The translations under genes and the position numbers were made by a program. This document shows positions 10,001 to 17,872 of a stretch of DNA of 31,065 nt, piece after piece. The stretch is from JAADHY01 sp964428935 (GTDB lineage Bacteria > Planctomycetota > Planctomycetia > Planctomycetales > Planctomycetaceae): assembly GCA_964428935.1 (NCBI GenBank), contig CAYSAG010000020.1, positions 1-31,065 of the forward strand. The letters run 5' to 3'. A model generated the notes under the pieces. It was not told where the DNA came from. It did no database searches and saw only the letters and a list, made by a program, of their open reading frames with translations. The first letter of the stretch is position 1. Every line of letters starts with the position of its first letter.

Positions 10001-11311
10001 CACGGCCAGCCGGACCTGCTTGAGCAGCTCGGACGGCGACTTCAGCCCGCGCGAGGAGAACGCGAACGGAATTCTCGCTTTTTCCAACTTGGTCAACGTC
10101 TGGATTCGTTCCAGCCAGCGGCGTCGTTTGTCCTCTTGCACGCGCAGCGGCGGCTGGGTGTCGGGTTGGAGCTCTTCCGTTTGGGCCGGCTTCTTGACTT
10201 TCGGCTCGTCGCCAAAGTCGAGCTGCACCAGCAGCGGTGTCCGGAGTTGACGAAGTCGGGTCAAACACTCGCCCGCTTGCGTCGCTCCCCACAACGCGGC
10301 CACCTTCAGCTTTTGTTCTCGAGCAAAGTCCAGGGCTCGGTGGATGTCGTCTCGCGACGTCGCGAGGAACAAAACGGCTTGCTGGCCCGAGGCTACCGAG
10401 GCGAGTGCTTCCAACGCGGGGTCGAAGGGCGGGCGCGGCACGGACTGCGGCGACTGCTCGAACAGTTGCCAGTGTTGCTGGTAGCGGCGTGCGTCGAGCA
10501 AAGCTTGCCGCAGGTGAGCGACGGCTCCCATCAACGTCGCCGGGTAGCGAGAGCCACGGGGGACGAACAGACGCAGCTCGACACAGACGTCGGGACGTAG
10601 AACGGCCTCGCGCAGCGGCACTCCGCTGGTCGTCACCAGCGCCGACTGCCCGCTGGCGATTCGTCCGCTCGGCACGACGTGCACGGCCGTGAAACCGGTC
10701 TGCTGCCACGACAGCAGTTTCTTTTCGTCCAGCTTGGACAGAGCGGCCACGCGAAACTCGGGCGTCAGACCGTTCCGGTTGTCCGGCCGCGTGGCGGCTA
10801 GGACGTCGGAACCGAAGTCCATGGGGCGTCCGGGCCGGGGCTGAGGCGAAACGTCGTCGGGCAACGGAGAGCTGGAGCCGGCGTCGATGAAGCCCGGGTA
10901 GACAAACAGGCCGCTGGCGTCGATTCGTTCGGCTTCAGGCGGCGGCTGGACGTCAGAGCCGACTGCTGCGACGCGGCCGTCCCGAAGGACCAGCGTCGCG
11001 TGCTGCAGGGTTTTCCCGGGGGCAACCGTCACGGTGGCGTCGACCAACGCCACACAGGTCGGGTGGAAACCGGGCTGACGCGGAACCGTCGCTTCTAACG
11101 GACTTGACGGCCGCAGCAGAATTAGCGAACAGAACGAAAGAACGGCCGTTACCAGGCCGATCAATGAAATGACACGACGCGGCGCGGTGGCGACGCGCAC
11201 AGGCCAGTTCGGCGCGGGCTGGCCGGCGGGGTGATTGGTTGCACCAGCGCGGCCAACGGCGGCGGACTGAGTCTGTGAAGAGACGTGTCGGCTGGGAAAA
11301 GGTGCTCGCAT
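7025..11311 (-). CDS. Giant protein with three tandem amidohydrolase-like units
   Basis: 1428 residues from the ATG at 11311 (GGGAG 12 bases upstream). A membrane anchor or uncleaved signal lies at about 47-66. Three amidohydrolase-superfamily units follow, each opening with the small beta domain (LRDGRVAAVG-, ERGRIKAIG-, DGGRIAAVG-like) and closing with a LG-x-I/L-x-PGKLA/VGKDGD-type strand. Unit 1 spans about 85-505, unit 2 about 617-1000, unit 3 about 1035-1425. Only unit 2 keeps the metal ligands: HSH (H676, H678), H833, H859 and D913. Unit 1 has DAGSS and unit 3 has DAGTT where HxH should be, so they are probably inactive or structural. A Lys/Ala/Ser-rich linker (about 510-610) separates units 1 and 2. 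The unit 2 chemistry is probably hydrolysis of a cyclic amide or peptide-like bond outside the cytoplasm; the substrate is unknown. The frame extends to 11503, but that part looks non-coding. Confidence 0.9.
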   Translation of the reverse strand: MRAPFPSRHVSSQTQSAAVGRAGATNHPAGQPAPNWPVRVATAPRRVISLIGLVTAVLSFCSLILLRPSSPLEATVPRQPGFHPTCVALVDATVTVAPGKTLQHATLVLRDGRVAAVGSDVQPPPEAERIDASGLFVYPGFIDAGSSSPLPDDVSPQPRPGRPMDFGSDVLAATRPDNRNGLTPEFRVAALSKLDEKKLLSWQQTGFTAVHVVPSGRIASGQSALVTTSGVPLREAVLRPDVCVELRLFVPRGSRYPATLMGAVAHLRQALLDARRYQQHWQLFEQSPQSVPRPPFDPALEALASVASGQQAVLFLATSRDDIHRALDFAREQKLKVAALWGATQAGECLTRLRQLRTPLLVQLDFGDEPKVKKPAQTEELQPDTQPPLRVQEDKRRRWLERIQTLTKLEKARIPFAFSSRGLKSPSELLKQVRLAVEHGLSPKTALAALTVNAARILGVENQLGTLQPGKLAHVVVFNGPFEDKRSLVHYVFVDGLKFQFNREAKPLAKSEEKAKSSKEPKAKPGNAQAKNKSASKPVELTGVETVEQPKSAGAGRGASQKQKASKPESPPQKSVSASGKRPAGKKAGGGKVAATPAEQPTELESDRLAGQRGNGNLFVRGGTVWTGTGVTLQNASILIERGRIKAIGQGLRPPKGFLVVDARGRYIIPGIVDPHSHIMISGGANEGTQSIVCEVRVRDAVRTDDVAEYRALAGGVTTVRLLHGSANVIGGQNAVVKLKYGRTAREHLVRAPQGVKFALGENVKGRPGRFPNTRLGVEATLRRAFAEAAAYRDRWLAYEKSKDKSRLLPPRRDLRLETLADILQERKLIDCHCYRSDEILMVLRVAESLGIRVNSLQHALEAYKVAPEIARHGASVSTFSDWWAYKVEAYDATPYNAALLLRAGVNACLKSDNAELMRHLYQEAAKLIRYGNVPPDEALRTVTLNPARELGLDRRIGTIEVGKDGDLAIFNGHPLNAFSRCEMTIIEGVVYFDRSKQPTAMSGSAVRRTRRAGPLPAAARSAPSRSLDLSLSPNGRYAIVNATVHPVDRPTWKRATVVIDGGRIAAVGPKVPVPDDAKVIDATGLHVYPGLIDAGTTLGLTEIGKVAETHDYAEIGLFHPDLRAGVAVNPDSELVAVARAGGITTVLATPTGGVVCGQASLVNLAGWTAPEMTLQLEAGLVIRWPRGESAKKRIDQLRELFGRARVYERARQRKGTTTLLDPRLEALLPYLHGQKPVLVEAHSRKQIVQALQFAEQQKLRLVLVGATDAWKVASELKRRKVPVIVGKVMRGPVESYDPSDAAYANAGRLYEAGVRFCFRSDSSTNSRNLPFEAAMAVAFGLPESAALRALTLSAAEILDVRDQLGSITPGKLANLVITDGSPLQPATHILGVFIAGRPYPPESRHTRLYRRYRQRLQQVTAAESQRQ

Positions 11312-11685
11312 CACTGAGGTGCTCCCGCTTTCGTCAAGCCTTGCTTCGTGTTGAAACGAGTCTTCTTGAGCCGCCTGCGTTGCGAACAGGCCGCAGCGAC
11401 AGAAGGCGAGGCGGCGCGTGTCGACCAATCGGAAGAACGGCTGTGCCCGAGACGAAATGAGCGGGGCTGGAGAGCGGCTGGCGTTCCGCCCGCTCGCGGG
11501 CACCGCTTGGCAGAGCGTCAGTGCTTCACAACAACGAGCGGACGACCGCGGTGAGGCAAACGCCGGTCGGAAGCGGTCGAGTGTGGCTGTTGGAAGCAGG
11601 ATTTCTAGGCTACCAGAGAGGTGGACTGGACGCTACGGATTTGTGGAAATATGCGAGAGTGGGGGGAGTTTGAGCGAGAGATGAA

Positions 11686-11713
11686 TTGACAGAACTGGGG
11701 CGGAAGGTAAGAT
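11686..11713 (+). promoter_or_regulatory. Strong candidate promoter upstream of rho
   Basis: TTGACA (11686-11691) is a perfect -35 hexamer. After 16 bases comes TAAGAT (11708-11713), four of six of the -10 consensus. Start of transcription is expected near 11720, about 685 bases before the rho start codon. It may serve a long rho leader or a separate non-coding RNA. Confidence 0.5.
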
Positions 11714-11716
11714 ATG

Positions 11717-11964
11717 GCTGGTCTTAGTTCACCAGCACTGGCTGACTTGTGGCTAGAGCCTGCGAGCTTCGCAGAAGAGCCCGCACAAGGTCGGCTCGAC
11801 GGCTGGCAGCCCAGAGGCCGGGAGTCTGAAGCAAGCCAATTGGTTCCCGGCCGGTTGACGTGGACGACGTGAAAGAGTCTTCGAAAGCGGAGAGGGCTTG
11901 AGCCAGTCGGTTGGCTTGCGAACGAAGGGGAGACTGGGACGAGCAGCCGAATGGGCTGCCCAGT
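11717..11964 (+). ncRNA. Putative structured leader or non-coding RNA
   Basis: Directly after the promoter candidate several stems can be drawn: GCTGGT/ACCAGC (11717-11722, 11731-11736), CTGCGA/TCGCAG around a 3-base loop (11760-11774), GGCCGGGA/TCCCGGCC (11816-11823, 11845-11852), and ACTGG+GCAGCC with GGCTGC+CCAGT (11933-11964, 11 pairs with one bulge). GCAAGCCAA (11831-11839), in the loop of the third stem, is complementary to TTGGCTTGC (11911-11919), which would make a pseudoknot. It does not show the signatures of RNase P RNA, tmRNA or SRP RNA that I know. The 3' end is not defined. GC-rich DNA gives chance stems, so this is a hypothesis. Confidence 0.3.
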
Positions 11965-12405
11965 GAGCTGAGGTTGGTCACGCCCCCTTCCTCCGGCCAG
12001 TTCATGGAACATCCGTCTTGTTTCGCCAGGTCAGCAGGCCAGCCGCGGGCGTGCGAGCTTCCGAATTTAATGGGCCCGGTTTGGGTGTGCTCGAACGGGA
12101 CGTCAAGCGTCGGCTGGGCTCGGCCTGAGCTTCGGAGAATGGAACCAAAGTTCTCTGGTGCGCTGTTTCGCTGCGTCGCTGCTTAGGCGAGCGCACGGCG
12201 CATTCTGACGGCTGCGTCGACACGGCGCGGCATCCGTCTGAAGCGGACTCGTTTCGCTGTCTCACTACCGACGGCTCAACGATTCCGTCGGACCCGCCGT
12301 AGCACGCCGCAGTGCGAACTCGTCCGGCGCCGGTTCGATCTGTGGCGCTGCGCGGCGCCCAACCACGAGCAGGCGACGACGCTCGCCCTTGGACAGGAAA
12401 GGTTT

Positions 12406-13848
12406 ATGTCAAAGTTTTCACACGCGCTTGAGAGTACGAGCGAGCTTCGCGAGGAGACTCGCCCGCAGCAACCACCGGACGCCATAGGCTCTGGGGCTGG
12501 CCAGCCGGACCGGCCACCGGTTGCTGGGGACAACCGCCGGAAGCGAACCTCTGGGAACGGAAGCCCGACCATGCAAAACAGCGGACGCACCTCCTCCACG
12601 CGGAATCGCCGCCGTCGCCGACATCGTTCCACAACGAGCTCTTCGGGTTCGTCGCGGTCTCGGTCCAACCGATCTCGCAATCGGAACTCAGGAGCGAAAC
12701 CGATGCCAGTGGCCAAGGCGAAAAACGGGCGAGAAATCACCGGAACCATTGAGGGTGTGCTGGAAATGCACCCCAAGGGCTACGGGTTCTTGCGCGACAT
12801 CGCCAACGACTACTCGTCCAAAGAAACCGACCCGTTCGTCTCCAGTTCTTTGATCGAGCGGTACGGCCTTCGGGAAGGTCTGCTGATTCGCGGCGAAGTC
12901 GGACCCGGCAACAAAGGCCAAGGCCCACGCCTGAAGTCCATCGAATCGATCGACGGCATGACCATCGAAGAGTACCAGAAGCTGAAGCACTTTGACGAAC
13001 TGACGCCGATTACGCCGTTCGAGCGGATTCGACTGGAGACCGGACCGGAGCCGATTACCATGCGCGTCATGGACCTGCTGACGCCGCTCGGCAAAGGCCA
13101 GCGCGCGTTGATCGTGGCTCCTCCGCGCTCCGGAAAGACCATCCTTCTGCGTCAAATCGCCGACGCCGTCGCCACCAACCACCCGGAAATCCACTTGATC
13201 GTGTTGCTCATCGACGAACGGCCGGAAGAGGTGACGGAGATGCGTCGGCATGTACGCGGCGACGTCATCGCCTCGTCGATGGACAAGGACATCGAGAGCC
13301 ACGTGCGAATCAGCCAGCTGGTCTTCGAACGCGGCAAGCGGTTGGCCGAGGCCGGAAAGGACGTTCTGATTCTCCTGGACAGCATCACACGGACCGCCCG
13401 GGCCTTCAACAAATGGATCGGGAACACCGGCCGAACCATGACCGGCGGGTTGGACGTCCGCGCCATGGAAATCCCCCGGAAAATGTTCGGAACCGCTCGC
13501 CGATTCGACGAAGGCGGCTCGCTGACCGTCGTCGCAACGGCTCTGATCGAAACCGGGAGCCGAATGGACGACGCAATTTTCCAGGAGTTCAAAGGCACCG
13601 GGAACATGGAAATGGTGCTCAGCCGCGAGCTGGCTGACCGACGAATCTGGCCGGCCATCGACATCACTCAGTCGGGCACGCGGCACGAAGAGAAGCTGTT
13701 CTCGCCGGAAGAGTACGAAGCCGTCACCCGACTCCGCCGGGCCCTGGTCTCGCTGAGCCCTGTGGAGGCCATGGAAGAGCTGATTAACAAACTGTCGAAG
13801 TTCAAGACCAACGCGGAATTTCTGGAAAAGATTCGATCCATTCTTTGA
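12406..13848 (+). CDS. rho: Transcription termination factor Rho
   Basis: 480 residues; a hexameric RNA-dependent ATPase/translocase that ends transcription. An Arg/Ser/Asn-rich low-complexity region lies at about 60-97. The RNA-binding cold-shock-like domain (about 112-185) has GYGFLR (125-130). The ATPase core has Walker A APPRSGKT (238-245, K244), LLIDERPEEVTEMRR, Walker B VLILLDS (D325) and the conserved GGLDVRAMEIPRKMFGTARR and GGSLTVVATALIETGSRMDD segments. The E. coli protein has 419 residues; the excess is the N-terminal extension. ATG 12406 is chosen for AGGAAAGG just upstream; ATG 12571 (residue 56) would still keep the whole Arg/Ser region. Ile is often ATC, unlike most neighbours. 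Confidence 0.97.
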   Translation: MSKFSHALESTSELREETRPQQPPDAIGSGAGQPDRPPVAGDNRRKRTSGNGSPTMQNSGRTSSTRNRRRRRHRSTTSSSGSSRSRSNRSRNRNSGAKPMPVAKAKNGREITGTIEGVLEMHPKGYGFLRDIANDYSSKETDPFVSSSLIERYGLREGLLIRGEVGPGNKGQGPRLKSIESIDGMTIEEYQKLKHFDELTPITPFERIRLETGPEPITMRVMDLLTPLGKGQRALIVAPPRSGKTILLRQIADAVATNHPEIHLIVLLIDERPEEVTEMRRHVRGDVIASSMDKDIESHVRISQLVFERGKRLAEAGKDVLILLDSITRTARAFNKWIGNTGRTMTGGLDVRAMEIPRKMFGTARRFDEGGSLTVVATALIETGSRMDDAIFQEFKGTGNMEMVLSRELADRRIWPAIDITQSGTRHEEKLFSPEEYEAVTRLRRALVSLSPVEAMEELINKLSKFKTNAEFLEKIRSIL

Positions 13849-13989
13849 GCCCGAGGGGCGGTCAGCCGACTGCCCGTCCGAAAAGTCGCAGCGCGAGGAG
13901 CGTTCGGTGGCTGAGCGAACGCGACGGCTGTTCGTACAGCGTGCGGCTTTCAGCGCGAAGGCCTTGCCCCTCCCGTGGCGACAGGCCGG

Positions 13990-15633
13990 TCAGTCTGAAG
14001 CCTTTCCGTCCAAAGCGGCTTGCAACCTCAGAATGTGGTCGGCGACGGTTCGCCGGAGCGAATTGAGCGAGCCGAATCGGGCGACTTTCTGTGGGTCGAG
14101 CTGCTCCATTCCGTCCGGCGGCCATTTCATGCCCCCACGACTGTAAGCCGTCCAGTTCGGAATGATCGATTCTCGGAGCCCCTGCAGGAAACGCTCTGCC
14201 GTGCCCGCTTCTTCCAAGCCTTTCCGTTCGGTCTTGGCCTGCCGAATGAGCTTTTCCAGTTTGCAAAGGTACTTCAGGTCGTCCACGCCTTCGCGGCTCA
14301 GCTCGTAGTCGACCGTCGGAATGATGGTCTGGCCGCGGATCTTGACCACCGACCCTCTTCCGCCGCCGGTCCCCTGCAGGTTGTAGAACCATTCCACCTT
14401 GCCGACCACGCCGTACTGGCTCATTCGCCAAAAGAAGAAGCCGAACGGGAACCGGCCTTTCCCCGCGTTGACGAAGTGCGGAATCGCGCCCGTCTTCTGC
14501 TTCAGCTCTTGAATGAAATCGGCGTTGAGCAGTCGCCGGCCGCGGTTGTGGTTGTCGATGCCGTCCCAACCGTTGTTGAAGTTGGCATAGTTGAGGTACG
14601 GAGCCATCGCCAGGACTTCCATGTAGCCGTTCATGTCACTGGTCACGCAGATTTCCGGCAACTCCTCGAAGACGAACTTCGCCAACTGCCCCGCGTACTC
14701 AACGCCTTTCCGTCCCTTGTTTGTGAACTCGTCGCCGATGCTGAAAATGACCGGCACGTCGTGTTTCAGCGTCTCCCGGTGCAGCTTCAGCATGACCTCA
14801 ATGTACTTCTGCTGGAAACGCTTGCTGTTCAGCGGCCCGTAGCCGACCAGGTCCGACACCGTCAAGTTCATGGGCGCGGCGAACATGATTGGCTTGGTGA
14901 AGCCAGCCTTCTTGTACTCCTCGATGAACAGGCCCAACTGGCTCGTGTCGTCGTCATGGATGGGCATGTGGAAGCCGTAGAGCGGGCCGACGTTGGTCAT
15001 GCCGTGTTCGCGCATGTCCTTCAGCGTCCGCCGCAGAAGCTCGACGCTGCCGGGCCACGCGTAGTGCCAACCCAATAGGAAAGGCGGCTCTTCCAGCTCG
15101 ATCGGCAGCACCTCCAGCGACACGTTCACATGAGCAACCGGTTGGCCGTCGCTGGTGACGACAACACGGCCGGAGTAAGTCCCAGGACGCGTCCCGAGCG
15201 GCACGTGCACCGTCACCCAGAACAGCTCCTTGCTCCAAGCCGGCATGTCCCACGACCGTCCCAGTCGCAAAAGCAGCCGGTTGGCTCCAAACCCACCTTC
15301 GGCCGACCGCACAACCACTTCGTTTGCTGGAATCACGCCAGCCGGCCCGGAGAGGGCTTCGGCCTGAATCCAGACGTCGGTCAGTCGCACTTTCGGCTGC
15401 AGAGCGAAGCTGAACGGTTCGTACTCGCCCGGACTGGCAAAAAGGGCCACTGAGTTGGTTTTCTGACCGCCCAACGGTTTCTCTTCGCCGACGACTTGCT
15501 TGGCGTTGCAGTCCGTGACGTAGAGGTCGACGTCCGAGCCAGCCACTGCGTCGACGTTGGCGTCGGCCGCCTTGGCGGCTGCCGCGGTCAGCGTGGCCAG
15601 GAGCGTCAAACAGCAAAGCAGAACCCATCTCAT
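13990..15633 (-). CDS. Secreted GH123/DUF4091-like glycoside hydrolase
   Basis: 547 residues with a clear signal peptide (about 1-23, cut near AKAADA). Residues about 40-190 form a beta-rich N-terminal domain (EYEPFSFALQP; LGTRPGTYSGRVVV) typical of GH123/DUF4091 proteins. A TIM-barrel-like part follows with LLGWHYAWPGS, MTNVGPLYGFH and, near its middle, FSIGDEF. The adjacent D301-E302 matches the Asp-Glu pair that catalyses substrate-assisted hydrolysis in characterised GH123 beta-N-acetylgalactosaminidases. The C-terminus is helical (ELSREGVDDLKYLCKLEKLI). Substrate is inferred, not shown. Its ATG overlaps the stop of the upstream CBM-like gene by four bases (ATGA), so the two are translationally coupled. 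It converges with rho. Confidence 0.82.
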   Translation of the reverse strand: MRWVLLCCLTLLATLTAAAAKAADANVDAVAGSDVDLYVTDCNAKQVVGEEKPLGGQKTNSVALFASPGEYEPFSFALQPKVRLTDVWIQAEALSGPAGVIPANEVVVRSAEGGFGANRLLLRLGRSWDMPAWSKELFWVTVHVPLGTRPGTYSGRVVVTSDGQPVAHVNVSLEVLPIELEEPPFLLGWHYAWPGSVELLRRTLKDMREHGMTNVGPLYGFHMPIHDDDTSQLGLFIEEYKKAGFTKPIMFAAPMNLTVSDLVGYGPLNSKRFQQKYIEVMLKLHRETLKHDVPVIFSIGDEFTNKGRKGVEYAGQLAKFVFEELPEICVTSDMNGYMEVLAMAPYLNYANFNNGWDGIDNHNRGRRLLNADFIQELKQKTGAIPHFVNAGKGRFPFGFFFWRMSQYGVVGKVEWFYNLQGTGGGRGSVVKIRGQTIIPTVDYELSREGVDDLKYLCKLEKLIRQAKTERKGLEEAGTAERFLQGLRESIIPNWTAYSRGGMKWPPDGMEQLDPQKVARFGSLNSLRRTVADHILRLQAALDGKASD

Positions 15634-16385
15634 GGCTTCGCCCCCTCCTCTGTCTCCTCAACGCCCACAGGCACCAGGCGAGCGTCGTCGAGCCAAATGG
15701 TGCCCTTGCCGATTGAGTACAGGTAGACCGCACACCCGTCGGCGCCCGGCTGAAGTTTCCCACGGACGACGATTCGCTGCCACTGTGGGCCGACGCGTCC
15801 CCGAAAAGACCCGCGCGCTCCCGACTCGAAGTTGATGAATAGTCGGTTCTCGCCTTCGCCCTTGGCCCAGATGCTGAATTCGTACTCCTGAGCGTCACCG
15901 ACTACGGGAATCTTGGGCGTGAAGATGCCGATGCGGCCCGGCTGTCCCAAGCAGCGAATGCGGGCAGAGTAGTGGCCGGAGTGAACGTAGGCCGGACGGT
16001 CCTCCCAGAAGTTCTCGTACTCGCCGCCCCAGCTCCAGCCTCGCCACCAAAGCCACCGCGACCGGTTTGGCGCCGAATTGCGGTTGATGTCTTCAAAGCC
16101 AGCGTTTTGAATCAGGTTGAGCGGCGGGTTGGTCGTCGCCAGCATGGTGGGGTGGAACGTTCCGGCCAAGCGCTGCTGGAGCATTTGCTTCTTTCGCCGG
16201 TAGTGGTCGTCGCTCATCATGCCGAGCCGGTGCAGCCGCTCGACCTGTTCCAGTGCCGCCAGAATCCGCTCCCTTGGCCACAGCTTTCGCGTTAGCTCTT
16301 CGACCGTCTCGCCGGCCCAGCCGCTGCGAACCACGGCAAGAACCGTGCAGACGGCTCCCAACAGTAGCAGTCTGTTTCTGCCCAT
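15630..16385 (-). CDS. Secreted carbohydrate-binding-module-like protein
   Basis: 251 residues from the ATG at 16385, with GGGGAGG seven bases upstream. A signal peptide covers about 1-24 (cut near GWAGE). Residues 50-75 (LHRLGMMSDDHYRRKKQMLQ) resemble a SHOCT-type short helical motif. Residues 91-240 resemble a CBM4/9-type or galactose-binding-like jelly roll: NAGFED start, YVHSGHYSARI, YEFSIWAKGEGEN, WQRIVVRGKLQPGADGCAVYL and a final GTIWLDDARLVPV strand, the usual last line of this fold. It probably binds glycan and assists the coupled GH123-like enzyme immediately downstream (ATGA overlap). No catalytic residues are visible. Confidence 0.75.
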   Translation of the reverse strand: MGRNRLLLLGAVCTVLAVVRSGWAGETVEELTRKLWPRERILAALEQVERLHRLGMMSDDHYRRKKQMLQQRLAGTFHPTMLATTNPPLNLIQNAGFEDINRNSAPNRSRWLWWRGWSWGGEYENFWEDRPAYVHSGHYSARIRCLGQPGRIGIFTPKIPVVGDAQEYEFSIWAKGEGENRLFINFESGARGSFRGRVGPQWQRIVVRGKLQPGADGCAVYLYSIGKGTIWLDDARLVPVGVEETEEGAKP

Positions 16386-16859
16386 GGCACACCTCCCCGT
16401 TTGCCGCTCACGGCCCTGGCCGTCCCGACGCCAGCGTCCTCGGTCCGCCCCAACCAGCGGTCGGTCTTCGTGCCAACGAACCGCCGCCCGTCGTGGCGCC
16501 CCGAGTTCGCCGCGCCCCGGCCGTTTCACGGCACGACCCCTTGCGGCGCAAGTGTCTTCGGTCGGCGCTGGCTTTACCTCTGGCCGACCCGGCCATGGTA
16601 AGACGCTGTTGGCGCGCAGAGCAACTGAGCGGCGTTCGTTCTCAGCACGGCCCGTTTTTCGGCGGGGGTCCGACAGAGCCAAAACGGACTCGGTTGGTTG
16701 TCGGTTTTGGGTCGGTGGTGGTAGAGTGAGGCGTTTGGTTGTCGTTGCTGCGGCCGGCGAGGTCGAAGCGGGTCGCGGCGGGGTTGGTCCGGCCGCCTCC
16801 GTGGCGTTCGGGCCGTGGCGAAGGTTGTGTCAGACGAACGTGTTGGGGAGCACGAAGCG
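16386..16859. other. Divergent spacer between CBM-like and DUF1080 genes
   Basis: About 470 bases between divergent start codons. Open frames occur but are Arg/Pro-rich without family resemblance. A promoter candidate for the plus strand is listed at 16698-16727. I found no clear minus-strand promoter for the CBM-like/GH123-like pair. Confidence 0.35.
16698..16727 (+). promoter_or_regulatory. Candidate promoter of the DUF1080 gene
   Basis: TTGTCG (16698-16703) and TAGAGT (16722-16727) are separated by 18 bases. The match to consensus is modest, but the TAGAnT shape recurs upstream of other genes here. Expected leader about 125 bases. Confidence 0.25.
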
Positions 16860-17672
16860 ATGAGGAAAACTCTGTGGGTTGCAGCCGGTTTGGCCGTTGC
16901 GGTCGTGTGGAGTTGTCTGGGGACGGCGGGCGAGTACTTGAGCGGCATTCAGTGGTCGAAGCCGCCGGTCGTCGACCCGGGACCGCCGGGAGGTCCGCCG
17001 TCGGACGCCGTCGTTCTGTTCGACGGAAAGGACATGTCGGAGTGGATTGGTGCGGAGAAGTGGAAGGTGCAGGACGGTTACGTCATTGCCGGCCCGGGCT
17101 CCATTGTCTCGAAGAAAGAGTTCGGCGACTGCCAGCTCCATTTGGAGTTTGCCACGCCACCCGAGGCGAAAGGGACGGGGCAAGCTCGCGGCAACAGCGG
17201 CGTCTTCATGATGGGTCGGTACGAAATTCAAATCCTCGACTCGTACAACAACGAAACCTACTACGACGGTCAGTGCGGAGCCATTTACAAGCAGCACCCG
17301 CCGCTGGTCAACGCGTGCCGCAAGCCGGGCGAGTGGCAGACCTACGACATCATTTGGACCGCTCCTCGCTTCGACAAGGACGGCAAGCTGGTCAGCCCGG
17401 CCTACGTGACGGTGCTGCACAACGGCGTGGTGATTCAGAACCACTTCGAGCTGCAAGGCGACACGCCGTACAACCGGCCGCCTCGCTACACGCCGCACCC
17501 GCCCAAAGGCCCCATTGGGCTGCAGTGGCACGGCAACCCGGTTCGCTTCCGCAACATTTGGGTGCGTGAGCTGAAGGAGCTGCCGCACCGACGGGTCCAC
17601 GAGCCGAAGGTGGTCGAGCACAAGGGAAAAAGCAAGCGCCGGCGAGCCAAGAAGCAGTCCGAGGAGCACTGA
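16860..17672 (+). CDS. Secreted DUF1080 (3-keto-disaccharide hydrolase) protein
   Basis: 270 residues from the ATG at 16860 (GGGGAG nine bases upstream), with a signal peptide (about 1-24). The DUF1080 jelly roll covers about 50-240: VVLFDGKDMSEW (51-62), EFGDCQLHLEF (87-97), NSGVFMMGRYEIQILDS (112-128), GEWQTYDIIW (157-166), ending in GPIGLQWHGNPVRFRNIWVREL. Characterised members hydrolyse 3-keto-glycosides; many planctomycete paralogues are untested. A basic tail (KGKSKRRRAKKQ) follows. The fusion protein gene at 17873 lies 200 bases downstream on the same strand, so cotranscription is possible. Substrate is inferred only. Confidence 0.87.
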   Translation: MRKTLWVAAGLAVAVVWSCLGTAGEYLSGIQWSKPPVVDPGPPGGPPSDAVVLFDGKDMSEWIGAEKWKVQDGYVIAGPGSIVSKKEFGDCQLHLEFATPPEAKGTGQARGNSGVFMMGRYEIQILDSYNNETYYDGQCGAIYKQHPPLVNACRKPGEWQTYDIIWTAPRFDKDGKLVSPAYVTVLHNGVVIQNHFELQGDTPYNRPPRYTPHPPKGPIGLQWHGNPVRFRNIWVRELKELPHRRVHEPKVVEHKGKSKRRRAKKQSEEH

Positions 17673-17872
17673 AGTTTTCCGAGGTGGGACCAGGTGCGAC
17701 TGGCCCGGCCCGACCCGACCGCGTGGCCGGTCCGAAAGGGCCGGACGAGGCCGGGCCAGGCGACCGCCGTCGGGCAATGAGTCGTCCGCGGGTTCGGACG
17801 GCAGCGCGACACGACCGGACGTGACCAGCCGGGACCGGCGGCGCGTCGAGCAAGACACGAAAGGGACGAACG

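Larger units (their letters stand above)
11312..12405. other. Long gene-free region between the amidohydrolase and rho
   Basis: About 1.1 kb with divergent genes at its ends. Short open frames occur (for example 11605-12012 minus and 11911-12186 plus), but none has a family resemblance, a good ribosome site or the codon style of the neighbours. Part of it (roughly 11590-11720) is visibly less GC-rich than the genes. It contains a plus-strand promoter candidate (11686-11713) and a series of inverted repeats, including CCGACGG (12268-12274) with CCGTCGG (12285-12291) and GTGCGCT (12158-12164) with AGCGCAC (12190-12196). Confidence 0.5.

Noticed and set aside
11605..12186. Overlapping small frames on both strands between the amidohydrolase and rho
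   Set aside because: No ribosome site, no recognisable domain, and the strong inverted repeats fit an RNA or spacer better than a protein.
12320..12350. GGTTCGATC, like a tRNA T-loop
   Set aside because: The bases on both sides do not form the T-stem and no anticodon or acceptor arm can be drawn.
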